Part shown: positions 38,663 to 46,324 of the stretch, piece after piece
Position numbering within the stretch: the stretch's first letter is position 1
Layout: every line of letters begins with the position of its first letter
The notes under the pieces: generated by a model
What the model was told of the DNA's origin: nothing
The model's database searches: none
The model's input: only the letters and a program-made list of their open reading frames with translations
Made by a program: the position numbers and the translations under genes
Assembly (NCBI RefSeq): GCF_019331805.1
Contig: NZ_JAHBBE010000007.1
Coordinates: forward strand, 1-64,000
DNA length: 64,000 nt
Reading direction: 5' to 3'
Source of the DNA: Bifidobacterium pongonis
Lineage (GTDB): Bacteria; Actinomycetota; Actinomycetes; Actinomycetales; Bifidobacteriaceae

Positions 38663-39073
38663 ATGAAGAAGGCTCTTTCCGCGCTGTTGATCGCTTTGAC
38701 GATTATCCTGGGCGTCACGATCGCCGGGTACCAGTGGGTGAAATACCAGTATGGCGGCGAAACGTATTACGCCGTGGTCGGTGAGGGCAAGGCCGAGGCG
38801 GCCGCGCAGCCAGGGAAGCCGGGGAAGCCAGGGAAGCCGGGGAACGCGGCGTCCGATTCCGCTGCCGGCAAGCCCGCGCCCGTGCGCGATCTGGTCGCCT
38901 ACGATAAGAACGGCCGTAAGGAGGTCTGCACGATTCAGATGAATCTCAGGGCGAACAAGGTGTTGCGGAAGGGCAGCTATATTTCCTTGGTGAAGAGCCG
39001 TCACGGGCTGATTCTGAGGAGCGTGCAGAAGAACGCCGTGCCGCAGGAGGCGTTGCGTAGGCTGCGCGTCTGA
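38663..39073 (+). CDS. YxeA-like small membrane/secreted protein, with collagen-like insert
   Basis: This 136-residue protein has an N-terminal signal-anchor (ALSALLIALTIILGVTIAGY, about 4-23) and a small YxeA-type (DUF1093) domain: YQYGGETYYAVV, LVAYDKNGRKEVCTIQ, RKGSYISLVKSRHGLI, VQKNAVPQEALRRL. Between the first two blocks lies a PGKPGKPGKPG stretch encoded by a 9-bp tandem repeat (GGGAAGCCG type, about 38813-38845). It is a paralogue of the gene at 39577. Function unknown; YxeA-family proteins are small exported proteins. Start ATG 38663 with GAGG 6 bp upstream. Confidence 0.75.
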   Translation: MKKALSALLIALTIILGVTIAGYQWVKYQYGGETYYAVVGEGKAEAAAQPGKPGKPGKPGNAASDSAAGKPAPVRDLVAYDKNGRKEVCTIQMNLRANKVLRKGSYISLVKSRHGLILRSVQKNAVPQEALRRLRV

Positions 39074-39576
39074 TTGGGGCTGATTGGGGCTGGCTGTGTT
39101 TAGTTGTGTCTAGTTGTGTCTAGCTGCACTCGGCTGATATGCCGTTGTTGTGTTTTGCGGGTTTTGTGGGTTGTGAGGGCCGTGCACCTGATATGGGTGC
39201 GCGGCCCTCGCTGTTTCGACCTGTGGGTTCGCGATTCTTCGCGCAGCCGGGTGCGATCGGGTGCGATTGGCGTAGTTGGTACGATCGGTTGCTGCCGGTC
39301 GACGATGTGATCGACGTGCGGTCGATGATGCGGTCGGCGATGCGGTCGAACGACGACTCCTCGCATCCCGCTCAATCCCCCCATCATCCCCAAGGATGGC
39401 AAACGCGCCCTATCATCCATCCCAAATCGTCCCATGGGCCGATGAAAAGCCGAATCGTATTCCCATAGCATGCAAGTATCAGGCCGCGCGGCGTTCGATC
39501 CGCGACCATAGGCCGAACAAGACGACAACGAATACACCGATACACACGAATACACGTGAACCGAATTGAGGTTGCT
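39074..39576. other. 503-bp gap between the two YxeA-like genes
   Basis: No gene is supported. Contents in order: TTGTGTCTAG-type direct repeats right after the stop; a strong terminator hairpin at 39175-39209; a GATGCGGTCG tandem repeat near 39310-39350; and GAATACAC repeats just before the second gene (about 39530-39556). Confidence 0.6.
39175..39209 (+). terminator. Terminator of the first YxeA-like gene
   Basis: 14-bp stem GAGGGCCGTGCACC / GGTGCGCGGCCCTC (one G.T wobble) with a 7-nt loop, then GCTGTTTCG. It is GC-rich with a short T stretch. Confidence 0.65.
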
Positions 39577-39957
39577 ATGCAGAAGAAAACGACGTTCATC
39601 CTGATCATCATCTTCGCGATCATCGCCGCGCTGGGCGGCATCGGCTACCTGGTGGTGCAGGACCGTTTCGGCGGTACCGTCTACTACACGCACACCCAGG
39701 GCGACGGCAAGAAGAAGGTCGTGAAAACCAATGACGGCAGTCAGATCACGGAATACGAGTACACCTTCCACGGTTATGACAAGGACGGCAACCGGAAGGA
39801 ATACGACCTGATGAAGGTCGACAGCCCGATGACCAAGGACAGGTACATCGCCGTGACCTACAACAAGAACCGTGGCGTCGTGTCGTGGCAGGAAGTGCAG
39901 AAGAGCGACATTCCCGCCACCGCCGTGCAGAAACTGAACGCCGACTCCGGTAAGTAG
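39577..39957 (+). CDS. YxeA-like small membrane/secreted protein
   Basis: This 126-residue paralogue of the 38663 gene has a signal-anchor (TFILIIIFAIIAALGGIGYLV, about 5-25) followed by the small exported domain: QDRFGGTVYYTHTQGDGKK, YEYTFHGYDKDGNRKEYDLM, TKDRYIAVTYNKNRGVVSW, VQKSDIPATAVQKL. The domain arrangement (GG.YY ... YDK.G ... Y..V.....G..SW..V) matches the YxeA/DUF1093 family. It lacks the PGK insert of its neighbour. The ATG at 39577 is chosen over GTG 39556 because GAGG lies 5 bp upstream. Function unknown. Confidence 0.8.
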   Translation: MQKKTTFILIIIFAIIAALGGIGYLVVQDRFGGTVYYTHTQGDGKKKVVKTNDGSQITEYEYTFHGYDKDGNRKEYDLMKVDSPMTKDRYIAVTYNKNRGVVSWQEVQKSDIPATAVQKLNADSGK

Positions 39958-40062
39958 TCGGTTCCAGTGCGGGCGGACAGCTGTTCGTTCAGTCGTCCGC
40001 TTGGCCGTCCGCCCAGCGGATTCGGGTGGCGCCACAGCCTTGGTCCCGCCGCCCACATCAGA

Positions 40063-40098
40063 GGCTCCCGATGCATCACCTCATCGGGAGCCTTTTCT
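40063..40098 (+). terminator. Rho-independent terminator of the second YxeA-like gene
   Basis: Perfect 11-bp stem GGCTCCCGATG/CATCGGGAGCC, 8-nt loop, then TTTTCTTGCGTTTT. A textbook terminator placed directly before palindrome array 3. Confidence 0.85.
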
Positions 40099-40130
40099 TG
40101 CGTTTTCGCCCACTCGCCGGTACCCTCCCC

Positions 40131-40437
40131 AACCGTTTTCAGACAAATTCCGGCTTATTTTGTCTGATTCCGGTAAAGCTGGGCGGTCTCTGTTACCGTT
40201 TTCAGACAAATTTGGGCCATTTTTGTCTGATTCCGGTAAAGGGGAAGGTATGAAAGGGGAAGGTATGGGTGGGGGTGGCAGGGATTTCCGTCACCCCATT
40301 ACCGTTTTCGGACAAATCTGGGCCATTTTTGTCTGATTTCGGTAAAAGGGGCGGCAAGGATGGGGACGGCATGGGGTTCCGTTACTCCATTACCGTTTTC
40401 AGACAAATTCGGGCCTATTTTGTCTGATTTCGGTGAA
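40131..40437. repeat. Palindrome array 3: 4 family A units
   Basis: Units are near 40131-40176, 40193-40240, 40298-40346 and 40389-40437. Left arms are ACCGTTTTCAGACA or ACCGTTTTCGGACA; right arms TGTCTGATTCCGGTAA (first two) or TGTCTGATTTCGGT(A/G)A (last two). Cores are AATTCCGGCTTATTT and AATTTGGGCCATTTT. Spacers vary in length (about 17 to 58 bp), so this array is less regular than array 2. It lies in the convergent gap between the YxeA-like gene and the sugar-binding lipoprotein. Confidence 0.9.
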
Positions 40438-40470
40438 CAAGAACATGGTCCTGCTTACGCAAAACGCCGC

Positions 40471-40502
40471 GGGGCGTGTGACGGTTTCCCATCACACGCC
40501 CC
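40471..40502 (-). terminator. Probable terminator of the solute-binding protein gene
   Basis: Perfect 11-bp stem GGGGCGTGTGA/TCACACGCCCC with a 10-nt loop. On the minus strand it is followed by GCGGCGTTTTGCG. A second perfect 10-bp hairpin (GCTGTTGCAG/CTGCAACAGC, 40538-40566) lies closer to the gene. Confidence 0.6.
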
Positions 40503-40592
40503 ACGGCGGTTGCGGTTGTGCGGTTGTGGTTGCGATTGCTGTTGCAGTCGTCACGGCTGCAACAGCGGCTAAGTCGCGTCGCCAAGCTGCCA

Positions 40593-40676
40593 AGCCGTTC
40601 AGCCGTTCAGCCGTTCAGCCGTTCAGCGAATCCCGGCCACTCAGCGAATCCCAGCCACTCAGCGAACCCCGGCCTC
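40593..40676. repeat. Short tandem repeats at the 3' end of the solute-binding protein gene
   Basis: Four AGCCGTTC(AG)-type units are followed by three copies of an 18-bp unit containing CACTCAGCGAA. The block runs up to the stop codon at 40675. Confidence 0.7.
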
Positions 40677-42036
40677 ACGCATCGAACTTCTGCGCTTCGG
40701 GCACGGATCCCAGCGAGGATTCGTTGTTCGCCCATTCGGTGGCCCAGCCGTCCACGAACGCGGACTTGACCTTGTCCCACTTGCCGGTGCCCTGCGCGTA
40801 TTCGATGAGCGCGGAGGAGAGATCGTCCTGCCACTGCTGGTCCGGGATCGTGAAGCTGCGAACCTCGGTCTTGCCGGCCTCGGAGTAGGCGCGGGCCGCG
40901 GCGGTCAGCGGGTTGTCCGGCTGGTACTTGTCGGTGAAGGTGGTGAACGGAACGGAGAAGCCCATGTCCTGGGAGAGGATCTTCTTGGCGGAATCGTCGG
41001 TCACCATCCACTTGATGAAGTCGAGCGTGGCCTTCTTGTCCTTCTCGGAGGCGTTCTTGTTCACCGCCCAGCTGGCGTCATACACGCCTGCGGGGCCGCT
41101 GTTCTCCTCGCCCTTGATGCCCATGTAGTAGGGGAGCATACCGAGATCGTCGTCGGCCACATCATTGCCCTTGATCTGCGAGTACGCCCACACGCCGTTC
41201 GGGTAGAAGGCGACCTTGCCGAGCGCGAATTCGGAGGTGACGTCGTCGTAGGTCTTGGAGCTGATCAGGCCGGCGTCGGTCGGGCTGTTGTTCAGTTCAA
41301 GGTCGAACAGGTCCTTGTACTGGTCGAGATACTTGCCCTTGATGGTCTTGGAGAACGTGGTGTTCATGTCCTTGTACTCGTAGTACAGCGGAATGCGGCC
41401 CATGTGCGCGGTGAAACGGTAGGTGTCGGACGAGTCGAGACCGGGGGTGGCGAAGGCGCCGTCGAGGCCGAGATCGTCCTTATGCTGCTGGATGGACTGG
41501 GCGACGGCCTTCAGGGTCTTGTAATCCTTGATGTCGTCGGCGCTCTTGATCACCGCGTAATCCTTGGAGGCGTAATCGTTGATGATCTTCTTGTTGTAGA
41601 TGATGCCGTACCATTCGGCCGCGTACGGCAGCGTGTAGGAGTTGCCGTCGATGGTGTAGGAGTAGGCCTTGCCTTCATCGTTGAGCATTTTGAATACTTC
41701 GGTGTCCTGCAGCGGCTCGACGTACTTCTGATACTTGGCGAACTGGTCGAAGCCGGACACGTTGAACATGGTCGGGGCGTTGGACTTGGCCAGTTCGGAG
41801 GTCATGGTCGCGTCGTAGGTGCCCGCCGCGCCGGTCTGGATGTCGACCTTCACGCCGGTCTTCTTGGTGTACATCGAGGCGAGTTCCTTGTACTGGTCCA
41901 CGACTTCGGCCTTGTTGTTCATGAAGTACACGTGGCCTTTGTCGGAGTCGGCGCTGTTGCTGCCGCATCCGGCGAGCGAGAAGCCCATGGCGAGGGATGC
42001 CGCCACGGCGACGATCCTGGTGATGTTGCGGTTCAT
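40675..42036 (-). CDS. ABC-transporter sugar-binding lipoprotein (orphan, no permease nearby)
   Basis: This 453-residue extracellular solute-binding protein (family 1, MalE-like) has a signal peptide with lipobox SLAGC (lipidated Cys24) and then the usual pattern: HVYFMNNKAEVVDQYKELA, KKTGVKVDIQTGAAGTYDAT, YTLPYAAEWYGIIYNKKI, EFALGKVAFYPNGVWAYSQI and FIKWMVTDDSAKKILSQ. It should deliver an oligosaccharide, probably an alpha-glucoside given the adjacent glucosidase, to membrane permeases. None is encoded next to it: downstream lie only repeats and YxeA-like genes. The ATG at 42036 has AAAGGAG 7 bp upstream. A 197-bp gap with a terminator separates it from the glucosidase, so it may have its own promoter. 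Confidence 0.9.
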   Translation of the reverse strand: MNRNITRIVAVAASLAMGFSLAGCGSNSADSDKGHVYFMNNKAEVVDQYKELASMYTKKTGVKVDIQTGAAGTYDATMTSELAKSNAPTMFNVSGFDQFAKYQKYVEPLQDTEVFKMLNDEGKAYSYTIDGNSYTLPYAAEWYGIIYNKKIINDYASKDYAVIKSADDIKDYKTLKAVAQSIQQHKDDLGLDGAFATPGLDSSDTYRFTAHMGRIPLYYEYKDMNTTFSKTIKGKYLDQYKDLFDLELNNSPTDAGLISSKTYDDVTSEFALGKVAFYPNGVWAYSQIKGNDVADDDLGMLPYYMGIKGEENSGPAGVYDASWAVNKNASEKDKKATLDFIKWMVTDDSAKKILSQDMGFSVPFTTFTDKYQPDNPLTAAARAYSEAGKTEVRSFTIPDQQWQDDLSSALIEYAQGTGKWDKVKSAFVDGWATEWANNESSLGSVPEAQKFDA

Positions 42037-42149
42037 TGTTGTCTCCTTTTCCTTTCCGGATGGGATGCGGGTGCGTCCCTTTCGGGTGAGATCGGGGTTC
42101 GCATCATTGCGATGCCTCGACCTCGGTTCCCTCCTGTGGGGTTGTGTGG

Positions 42150-42177
42150 CCGCCCCGCGCGGAGGGTTGCGGGGCGG
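42150..42177 (-). terminator. Hairpin downstream of the alpha-glucosidase gene
   Basis: Perfect 9-bp GC stem CCGCCCCGC/GCGGGGCGG with a 10-nt loop. On the minus strand it follows the glucosidase stop; no strong T-run is visible. Confidence 0.5.
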
Positions 42178-42202
42178 GGATGGTAAGTCAGATGGTGAGT
42201 CG

Positions 42203-42246
42203 GTCGAACGTCAGTCGAACGTCAGTCGAACGTCAGTCGAGCATCA
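42203..42246. repeat. 11-bp tandem repeat spanning the glucosidase stop codon
   Basis: Four units: GTCGAACGTCA three times, then GTCGAGCATCA. The stop codon of the minus-strand gene lies inside the repeat, so copy-number change could alter the last residues. Confidence 0.75.
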
Positions 42247-44023
42247 GCCAGACGGTGGCGTCCTGAGGCAGCTTGCCGTCTTCGGTGAGCGGTGCGGACA
42301 TGAGCAGGATGTCGCCGTTCGGCAGGTCGATGGGCTCCGCGCCGAAGTTGGTGATGGACGCCCAACCGTTGGAACGACGGTAGGCGATCACGCCGCCATG
42401 CTGGCCGTCGGCGCCGTCTGGAAGGCCGGAGGGGCGATCCTCGTCAAGCCAGGTCAGCGTCGTGTCGGCGGGCATCAGCTTGTGGCGCAGTTCCAGTGCC
42501 TCGCGGTACAGGTTGAGCATGGAGTTCGGGTCGGCGTCCTCCACGTCGGCGGCATAATCGGCGAACCATGCGGGCTGCGGCAGATGCGGCTTTTCGGCGG
42601 GGGAGCCGGCGTCGGATTCCGGCACGCCAGCACCGATGCGCTTGGTCGCGGGGGAGAATCCGAAGGATCCGCCATCCTCGGCCTTGTCCGCGGCGACCCA
42701 CGGCAGCGGGACGCGGCAGCCGTCACGGCCCTTCTCCGTCTGATTGCGGACGCGGTGGAACGCGGTCGGGTCCTCCAGCTGATCCCACGGAATGTCGGCC
42801 ACTTCGGGGAGTCCGAGTTCCTCGCCCTGATACACGTAGGCGGATCCGGGCAGCGCGAGCTCCATCAGGATCGCGGCGCGCGCACGACGAGAACCCCTCT
42901 CCCTGTCCTCGGTGTAGCTCGTGCCGTCGCGCAGCAGCCAGTCCTTGGCAAGCTGGTGGTGCGACGATGCGGGCACCTGCGGCAGGCCGTAACGGGACGC
43001 ATGGCGGGGAACATCATGGTTGCTCATCACCCACGTCGAGGTGGAGCCGGAACGTTCGGCGGCGGCGAGACCCTCCTCGATGGCGAGGTGCATGTCGTCG
43101 CGGATCCAATCCTTCTTCGCGAACTCGAAGTTGAACACCTGACCGAGCTCGTCCGGCGAAGCGTACAGGTACTGGCGGTCCGGATGCACCCAAGCTTCGG
43201 CCACGGCGAATGCCGGCGGGTTGTACTCGTTGAAGACCTTGCGCCATTCGCGGTAGATGTCGTGCACCTCGTTGCGGTCGTACAGCGGGTGGGTGCCGTT
43301 CGTCACGGACATTTCGTCGCCGATGATTTTGAAATCGTCGAGGTCGTCGCGGTCGAGATCCTTGGCCAGACCGTGCGCCACGTCCACACGGAAGCCGTCC
43401 GCGCCGTGGTCGAGCCAGAAGCGCAGGGTCTTGATGAAGTCGGCGCGCACGTCGGGGTTCTTCCAGTTCCAATCCGGCTGCTCGACGGTGAACATGTGCA
43501 GGTACCACTGGCCGTCGGGCACGCGGGTCCAGGCGGAACCGCCGAAGCTCGCGATCCAATCGGTCGGCGGCTGGTCGCCGTTCGGGCCCTTGCCGTCGCG
43601 GAAGATGTAGCGGTCGCGTTCGGGGGAACCGGGCCCGGCGGCCAGGGCGGCTTTGAACCATTCATGCTGGTTCGAGGAGTGGTTGGGGACGATGTCGACG
43701 ACGACCTTGATGCCGTGGGCGTGCGCGGTGCGGGCGAGCTTGTCGAAATCATCCATGGTGCCGAGCTTGGGATCCACGTTGCGGTAGTCGTCCACATCGT
43801 AGCCGCCGTCGGCGAGCTGGGAGGGGTAGAAGGGGCTCAGCCAGATGGCGTCCACGCCGAGCTTCTTCAGGTAGGGGACCTTCTCGGTCACGCCGGCGAT
43901 ATCGCCGAGACCGGAACCGGTGGTGTCCTTGAAGGAACGCGGGTAGACCTGGTAGACCACGGCCTGCTTCCACCACAGTGACGGATCGGCCGCGCTTTGG
44001 ACTCTCTGATCGGTGTTTGCCAT
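42233..44023 (-). CDS. GH13 alpha-glucosidase / oligo-1,6-glucosidase
   Basis: This 596-residue GH13 enzyme has VYQVYPRSFKDTTGSGLGDI (strand 1 and loop), DIVPNHSS (region I), GFRVDVAHG with nucleophile Asp214 (region II), AVAEAWVHPD with acid/base Glu276 (region III) and MSNHDVPRH with Asp337 (region IV), then a C-terminal beta domain. It is cytoplasmic (no signal) and hydrolyses non-reducing alpha-glucosidic bonds of short oligosaccharides. The region II sequence resembles actinobacterial GH13 subfamily 30 alpha-glucosidases (inference). ATG 44023 is chosen over the long upstream frame because GGAAAGGAACC lies just before it. It diverges from a LacI regulator with two operators between them. 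Confidence 0.92.
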   Translation of the reverse strand: MANTDQRVQSAADPSLWWKQAVVYQVYPRSFKDTTGSGLGDIAGVTEKVPYLKKLGVDAIWLSPFYPSQLADGGYDVDDYRNVDPKLGTMDDFDKLARTAHAHGIKVVVDIVPNHSSNQHEWFKAALAAGPGSPERDRYIFRDGKGPNGDQPPTDWIASFGGSAWTRVPDGQWYLHMFTVEQPDWNWKNPDVRADFIKTLRFWLDHGADGFRVDVAHGLAKDLDRDDLDDFKIIGDEMSVTNGTHPLYDRNEVHDIYREWRKVFNEYNPPAFAVAEAWVHPDRQYLYASPDELGQVFNFEFAKKDWIRDDMHLAIEEGLAAAERSGSTSTWVMSNHDVPRHASRYGLPQVPASSHHQLAKDWLLRDGTSYTEDRERGSRRARAAILMELALPGSAYVYQGEELGLPEVADIPWDQLEDPTAFHRVRNQTEKGRDGCRVPLPWVAADKAEDGGSFGFSPATKRIGAGVPESDAGSPAEKPHLPQPAWFADYAADVEDADPNSMLNLYREALELRHKLMPADTTLTWLDEDRPSGLPDGADGQHGGVIAYRRSNGWASITNFGAEPIDLPNGDILLMSAPLTEDGKLPQDATVWLMLD

Positions 44024-44058
44024 CGTCGGTTCCTTTCCCATGCTTCGATGCATGTTTA

Positions 44059-44072
44059 TGACAACGCTTACA
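44059..44072. promoter_or_regulatory. LacI-family operator 1 (TGACAACGCTTACA)
   Basis: Its right half reads TGTAAGCG on the other strand, matching the GalR/LacI consensus palindrome TGTAAGCGCTTACA in one arm and partly in the other. It lies 36 bp upstream of the glucosidase start, a good position for repression. Confidence 0.65.
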
Positions 44073-44150
44073 TTCGTGTTGCGAACTTGTTGAATCGGTG
44101 CATGCTGGTGGTTAAGTGATGCGCCGTTGCGTTTTTCTTGATGGTATAAA

Positions 44151-44164
44151 TGATAGCGCTTACA
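44151..44164. promoter_or_regulatory. LacI-family operator 2 (TGATAGCGCTTACA)
   Basis: A near-perfect LacI-type palindrome centred on GCGC, 92 bp from operator 1 and 100 bp before the lacI-type start. Two sites in the divergent promoter region suggest looping or joint control of the regulator and the glucosidase. Confidence 0.7.
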
Positions 44165-44263
44165 TTTTTGCATGCAATTCGTTCCTCGCTCGGCGTGTTT
44201 TCCAATGAAATCAACGTTTCCGTTATTATGGAAGCGGTAAACAATTTTGCAGGAGGTGACAGT

Positions 44264-45307
44264 ATGGCACGGGCTACGATCGCGGATGTGGCCAAACTGG
44301 CGGGAGTGTCCCAGGCGACGGTATCCCGCGCGCTGCGTGGGGTCGACAAGGTGACGCCGGCGACGCGCAGGAAAGTGCTGGACGCGGCGGACCGTCTCAA
44401 CTTCACGCTGCTCAAAAGCGCTTCGGCTCTGGCCTCCGGCAAAACCATGCGCATCATCCTGCTCAGCTCCGGCAGGCTCAACGAATGGTTCAACGCCAAC
44501 GTGCTGCAAGGCGCGTACGAGGTGCTGACCCCCGAAGGCTACGACGTTTCCCCGGCGTTCATCATCGGCAAGGAACAGGTGGACCGCTACTTCGCCGAAC
44601 TGCCCAAGAACCGCAATGCGGACGCGATCATCATTTCGTCCTTCCAGCTCGACGGAGCCATGCGCGAACAACTCAAAGCCATCGACATGCCCACCATCGG
44701 CGTGAACATCCCCTCGGAATCCTCCTGCGACGCGTCCGTCGGCATCGACAACTTCGACGGCATGTCCAAAGCCGTGCGACTACTGAAATCACTGGGGCAC
44801 GAGCGCATCGCGTTCGCCATCGACTACATTCCGCAGGACATGGTCTACAACACGAGCCAGCGTACCGAAGCGTTCCTTGAAGCCGTCGAACAGAACGGGT
44901 ACGGCGAGGATGAGGTCACCATCGTCTCCGCCGACGAGCATCCGGAATCGATGGCCAGACCGCAGCTCGCCGCCGAACTGGTCGCCAAACTGCTGTCGCT
45001 GCCGCAACGTCCGACCGCCGTGTGCGTGGAGACCGATCAGGTGGCAATCGCACTCATCAAGGAATTGAAGCGTCAACATCTGCGCGTGCCGGAGGATATG
45101 TCGGTTATCGGCTTTGATGATGCGGAGATCGCCGAAGTCGCCGATCTGACGACCATCCGTCAGAATCCGCTCGAACTCGGTCGGTCCGCCGCGCGCAAAA
45201 CGTTGCAGCTGCTGAAGGGCGAGCCGCTGGACGATCGGCACGAATCGCAGGAACCGGTGCTCGTACTGCGCGACACCACCGGCAGGGCCCCGCAGATCGA
45301 GCCATAG
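44264..45307 (+). CDS. LacI-family transcriptional regulator
   Basis: The 347-residue protein has a canonical N-terminal LacI helix-turn-helix and hinge (ATIADVAKLAGVSQATVSRA, then VTPATRRKVLDAADRL) and a periplasmic-binding-protein-like effector domain (RIILLSSGRLNEWFNANVLQ, GHERIAFAIDYIP, RPTAVCVETDQVAIALI, MSVIGFDDAEIAEVADLTTI). The start ATG 44264 is fixed by GGAGGTGA 4-5 bp upstream; the frame extends further up without such a site. It is divergent from the GH13 gene with two operator sites between, so it most likely represses the glucosidase (and itself) until an alpha-glucoside or a breakdown product is present. Confidence 0.92.
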   Translation: MARATIADVAKLAGVSQATVSRALRGVDKVTPATRRKVLDAADRLNFTLLKSASALASGKTMRIILLSSGRLNEWFNANVLQGAYEVLTPEGYDVSPAFIIGKEQVDRYFAELPKNRNADAIIISSFQLDGAMREQLKAIDMPTIGVNIPSESSCDASVGIDNFDGMSKAVRLLKSLGHERIAFAIDYIPQDMVYNTSQRTEAFLEAVEQNGYGEDEVTIVSADEHPESMARPQLAAELVAKLLSLPQRPTAVCVETDQVAIALIKELKRQHLRVPEDMSVIGFDDAEIAEVADLTTIRQNPLELGRSAARKTLQLLKGEPLDDRHESQEPVLVLRDTTGRAPQIEP

Positions 45308-45363
45308 CCCCTGGCCGGTTCCAGAGAAGCGCATCGGACTCTCTTCCCTTGGTCCTCTCTGTC

Positions 45364-45836
45364 CCCGTTTCCAGACAAATTCCCGCCAATTCTGTCCGAT
45401 TCCGGTGAAATGTGTCCGTTTCCGGTGGAGCGCAGCGGTCATGGCCGCGCCATCCCCATCTCCGTTTTCAGACAAATTCCCGCCTATTCTGTCCGATTTC
45501 GAACATAGATTCCCTCGATCCTCACTACCGAAATCAGACATTTTCCGGCCTATTTTGTCTGAAAACGGTCGAGGGCACCCGACCTCCTATTACCGGAATC
45601 GGACAAATTCCGGCCTATTCTGTCCGATTCCGAACATAGATTCCCTCGACCTCCTATTACCGGAATCGGACAAATTCCGGCCTATTCTGTCCGATTTCGA
45701 ACATAGATTCCCTCGACCTTCATTACCGGAATCGGACAAATTCCGGCCTATTCTGTCCGATTTCGAACATAGATTCCCTTCGATTCCCCGCTACCGGAAT
45801 CGGACAGAATCCGGCCTATTTTGTCTGATTTCGGTT
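45364..45836. repeat. Palindrome array 4: 7 family A units, mixed arm types
   Basis: Units are near 45364, 45460, 45525, 45589, 45656, 45722 and 45790. Most have left arm TTACCGGAATCGGACA and right arm TGTCCGATTTCGAACA, followed by TAGATTCCCTCGA. Unit 3 (45525-45570) is inverted in type: left ACCGAAATCAGACA, right TGTCTGAAAACGGT, the reverse complement of the array 2 pattern. A lone right arm TGTCCGTTTCCGGT sits at 45413. The array lies in the convergent gap between the LacI gene and tRNA-Arg. Confidence 0.9.
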
Positions 45837-45903
45837 CGGCCCGGCCGATTGTGAAGAGTGCGAGAGATAAAGAGATACGAATAGGCGAGAACGGGTGCAA
45901 ATA

Positions 45904-45977
45904 GATAGGAACAGGGCGCAAACAGGAGATAGGAACAGGGCGCAAACAGGAGATAGGAACAGGGCGCAAACGGGCAT
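45904..45977. repeat. 24-bp direct repeat, three copies, next to tRNA-Arg
   Basis: Copies of GATAGGAACAGGGCGCAAAC plus 4 bp start at 45904, 45928 and 45952. The block ends about 7 bp from the 3' end of the tRNA gene, so it lies in the tRNA trailer. Confidence 0.85.
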
Positions 45978-45983
45978 AAAAAG

Positions 45984-46056
45984 TGCCCCAGATAGGAATC
46001 GAACCTACGACACCTTCTTTAGGAGAGAAGTGCTCTATCCACTGAGCTACTGGGGC
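45984..46056 (-). tRNA. tRNA-Arg, anticodon CCU
   Basis: The minus-strand cloverleaf folds well: acceptor GCCCCAG/CTGGGGC, D arm GCTCAGTGGATAGAGC, anticodon stem CTTCT/AGAAG with loop CTCCTAA (anticodon CCT, reading AGG), T arm GTAGGTTCGATTCCTAT and discriminator A. CCA is not encoded. AGG is a rare codon in this GC-rich genome. Confidence 0.95.
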
Positions 46057-46324
46057 AACAGCGTTTACATTGTACACGCATCGCGGCGGGTTCGGTGCCG
46101 TTTCGTGTTTTTCTTCGGGCGGTTCCCAAAACCGTTCCCGCGAAAATCGGTGCGAAATCATTGCGCTCAGGGCGTAATGGGGCGATGGGCGCGCGTGAAT
46201 CGTTGGTGGGAATGACCGGCGTGGCGCGGTTCCCGACCGTTGGCGCGGGTAAAGTGTCTACGCGGTGCGGGGCGCTACGCGCGTACCGGACGAAGGATGA
46301 GCAGCGTCGGAGCGAAAGGGAAGC

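Noticed and set aside
41819-43981. 720-codon open frame antisense to the sugar-binding protein and glucosidase genes
   Set aside because: It spans two certain genes and a terminator on the other strand; no domains.
45364-45854. Open frames through array 4 on the plus strand
   Set aside because: Repeat-derived; several frames are open at once and no start signal is present.
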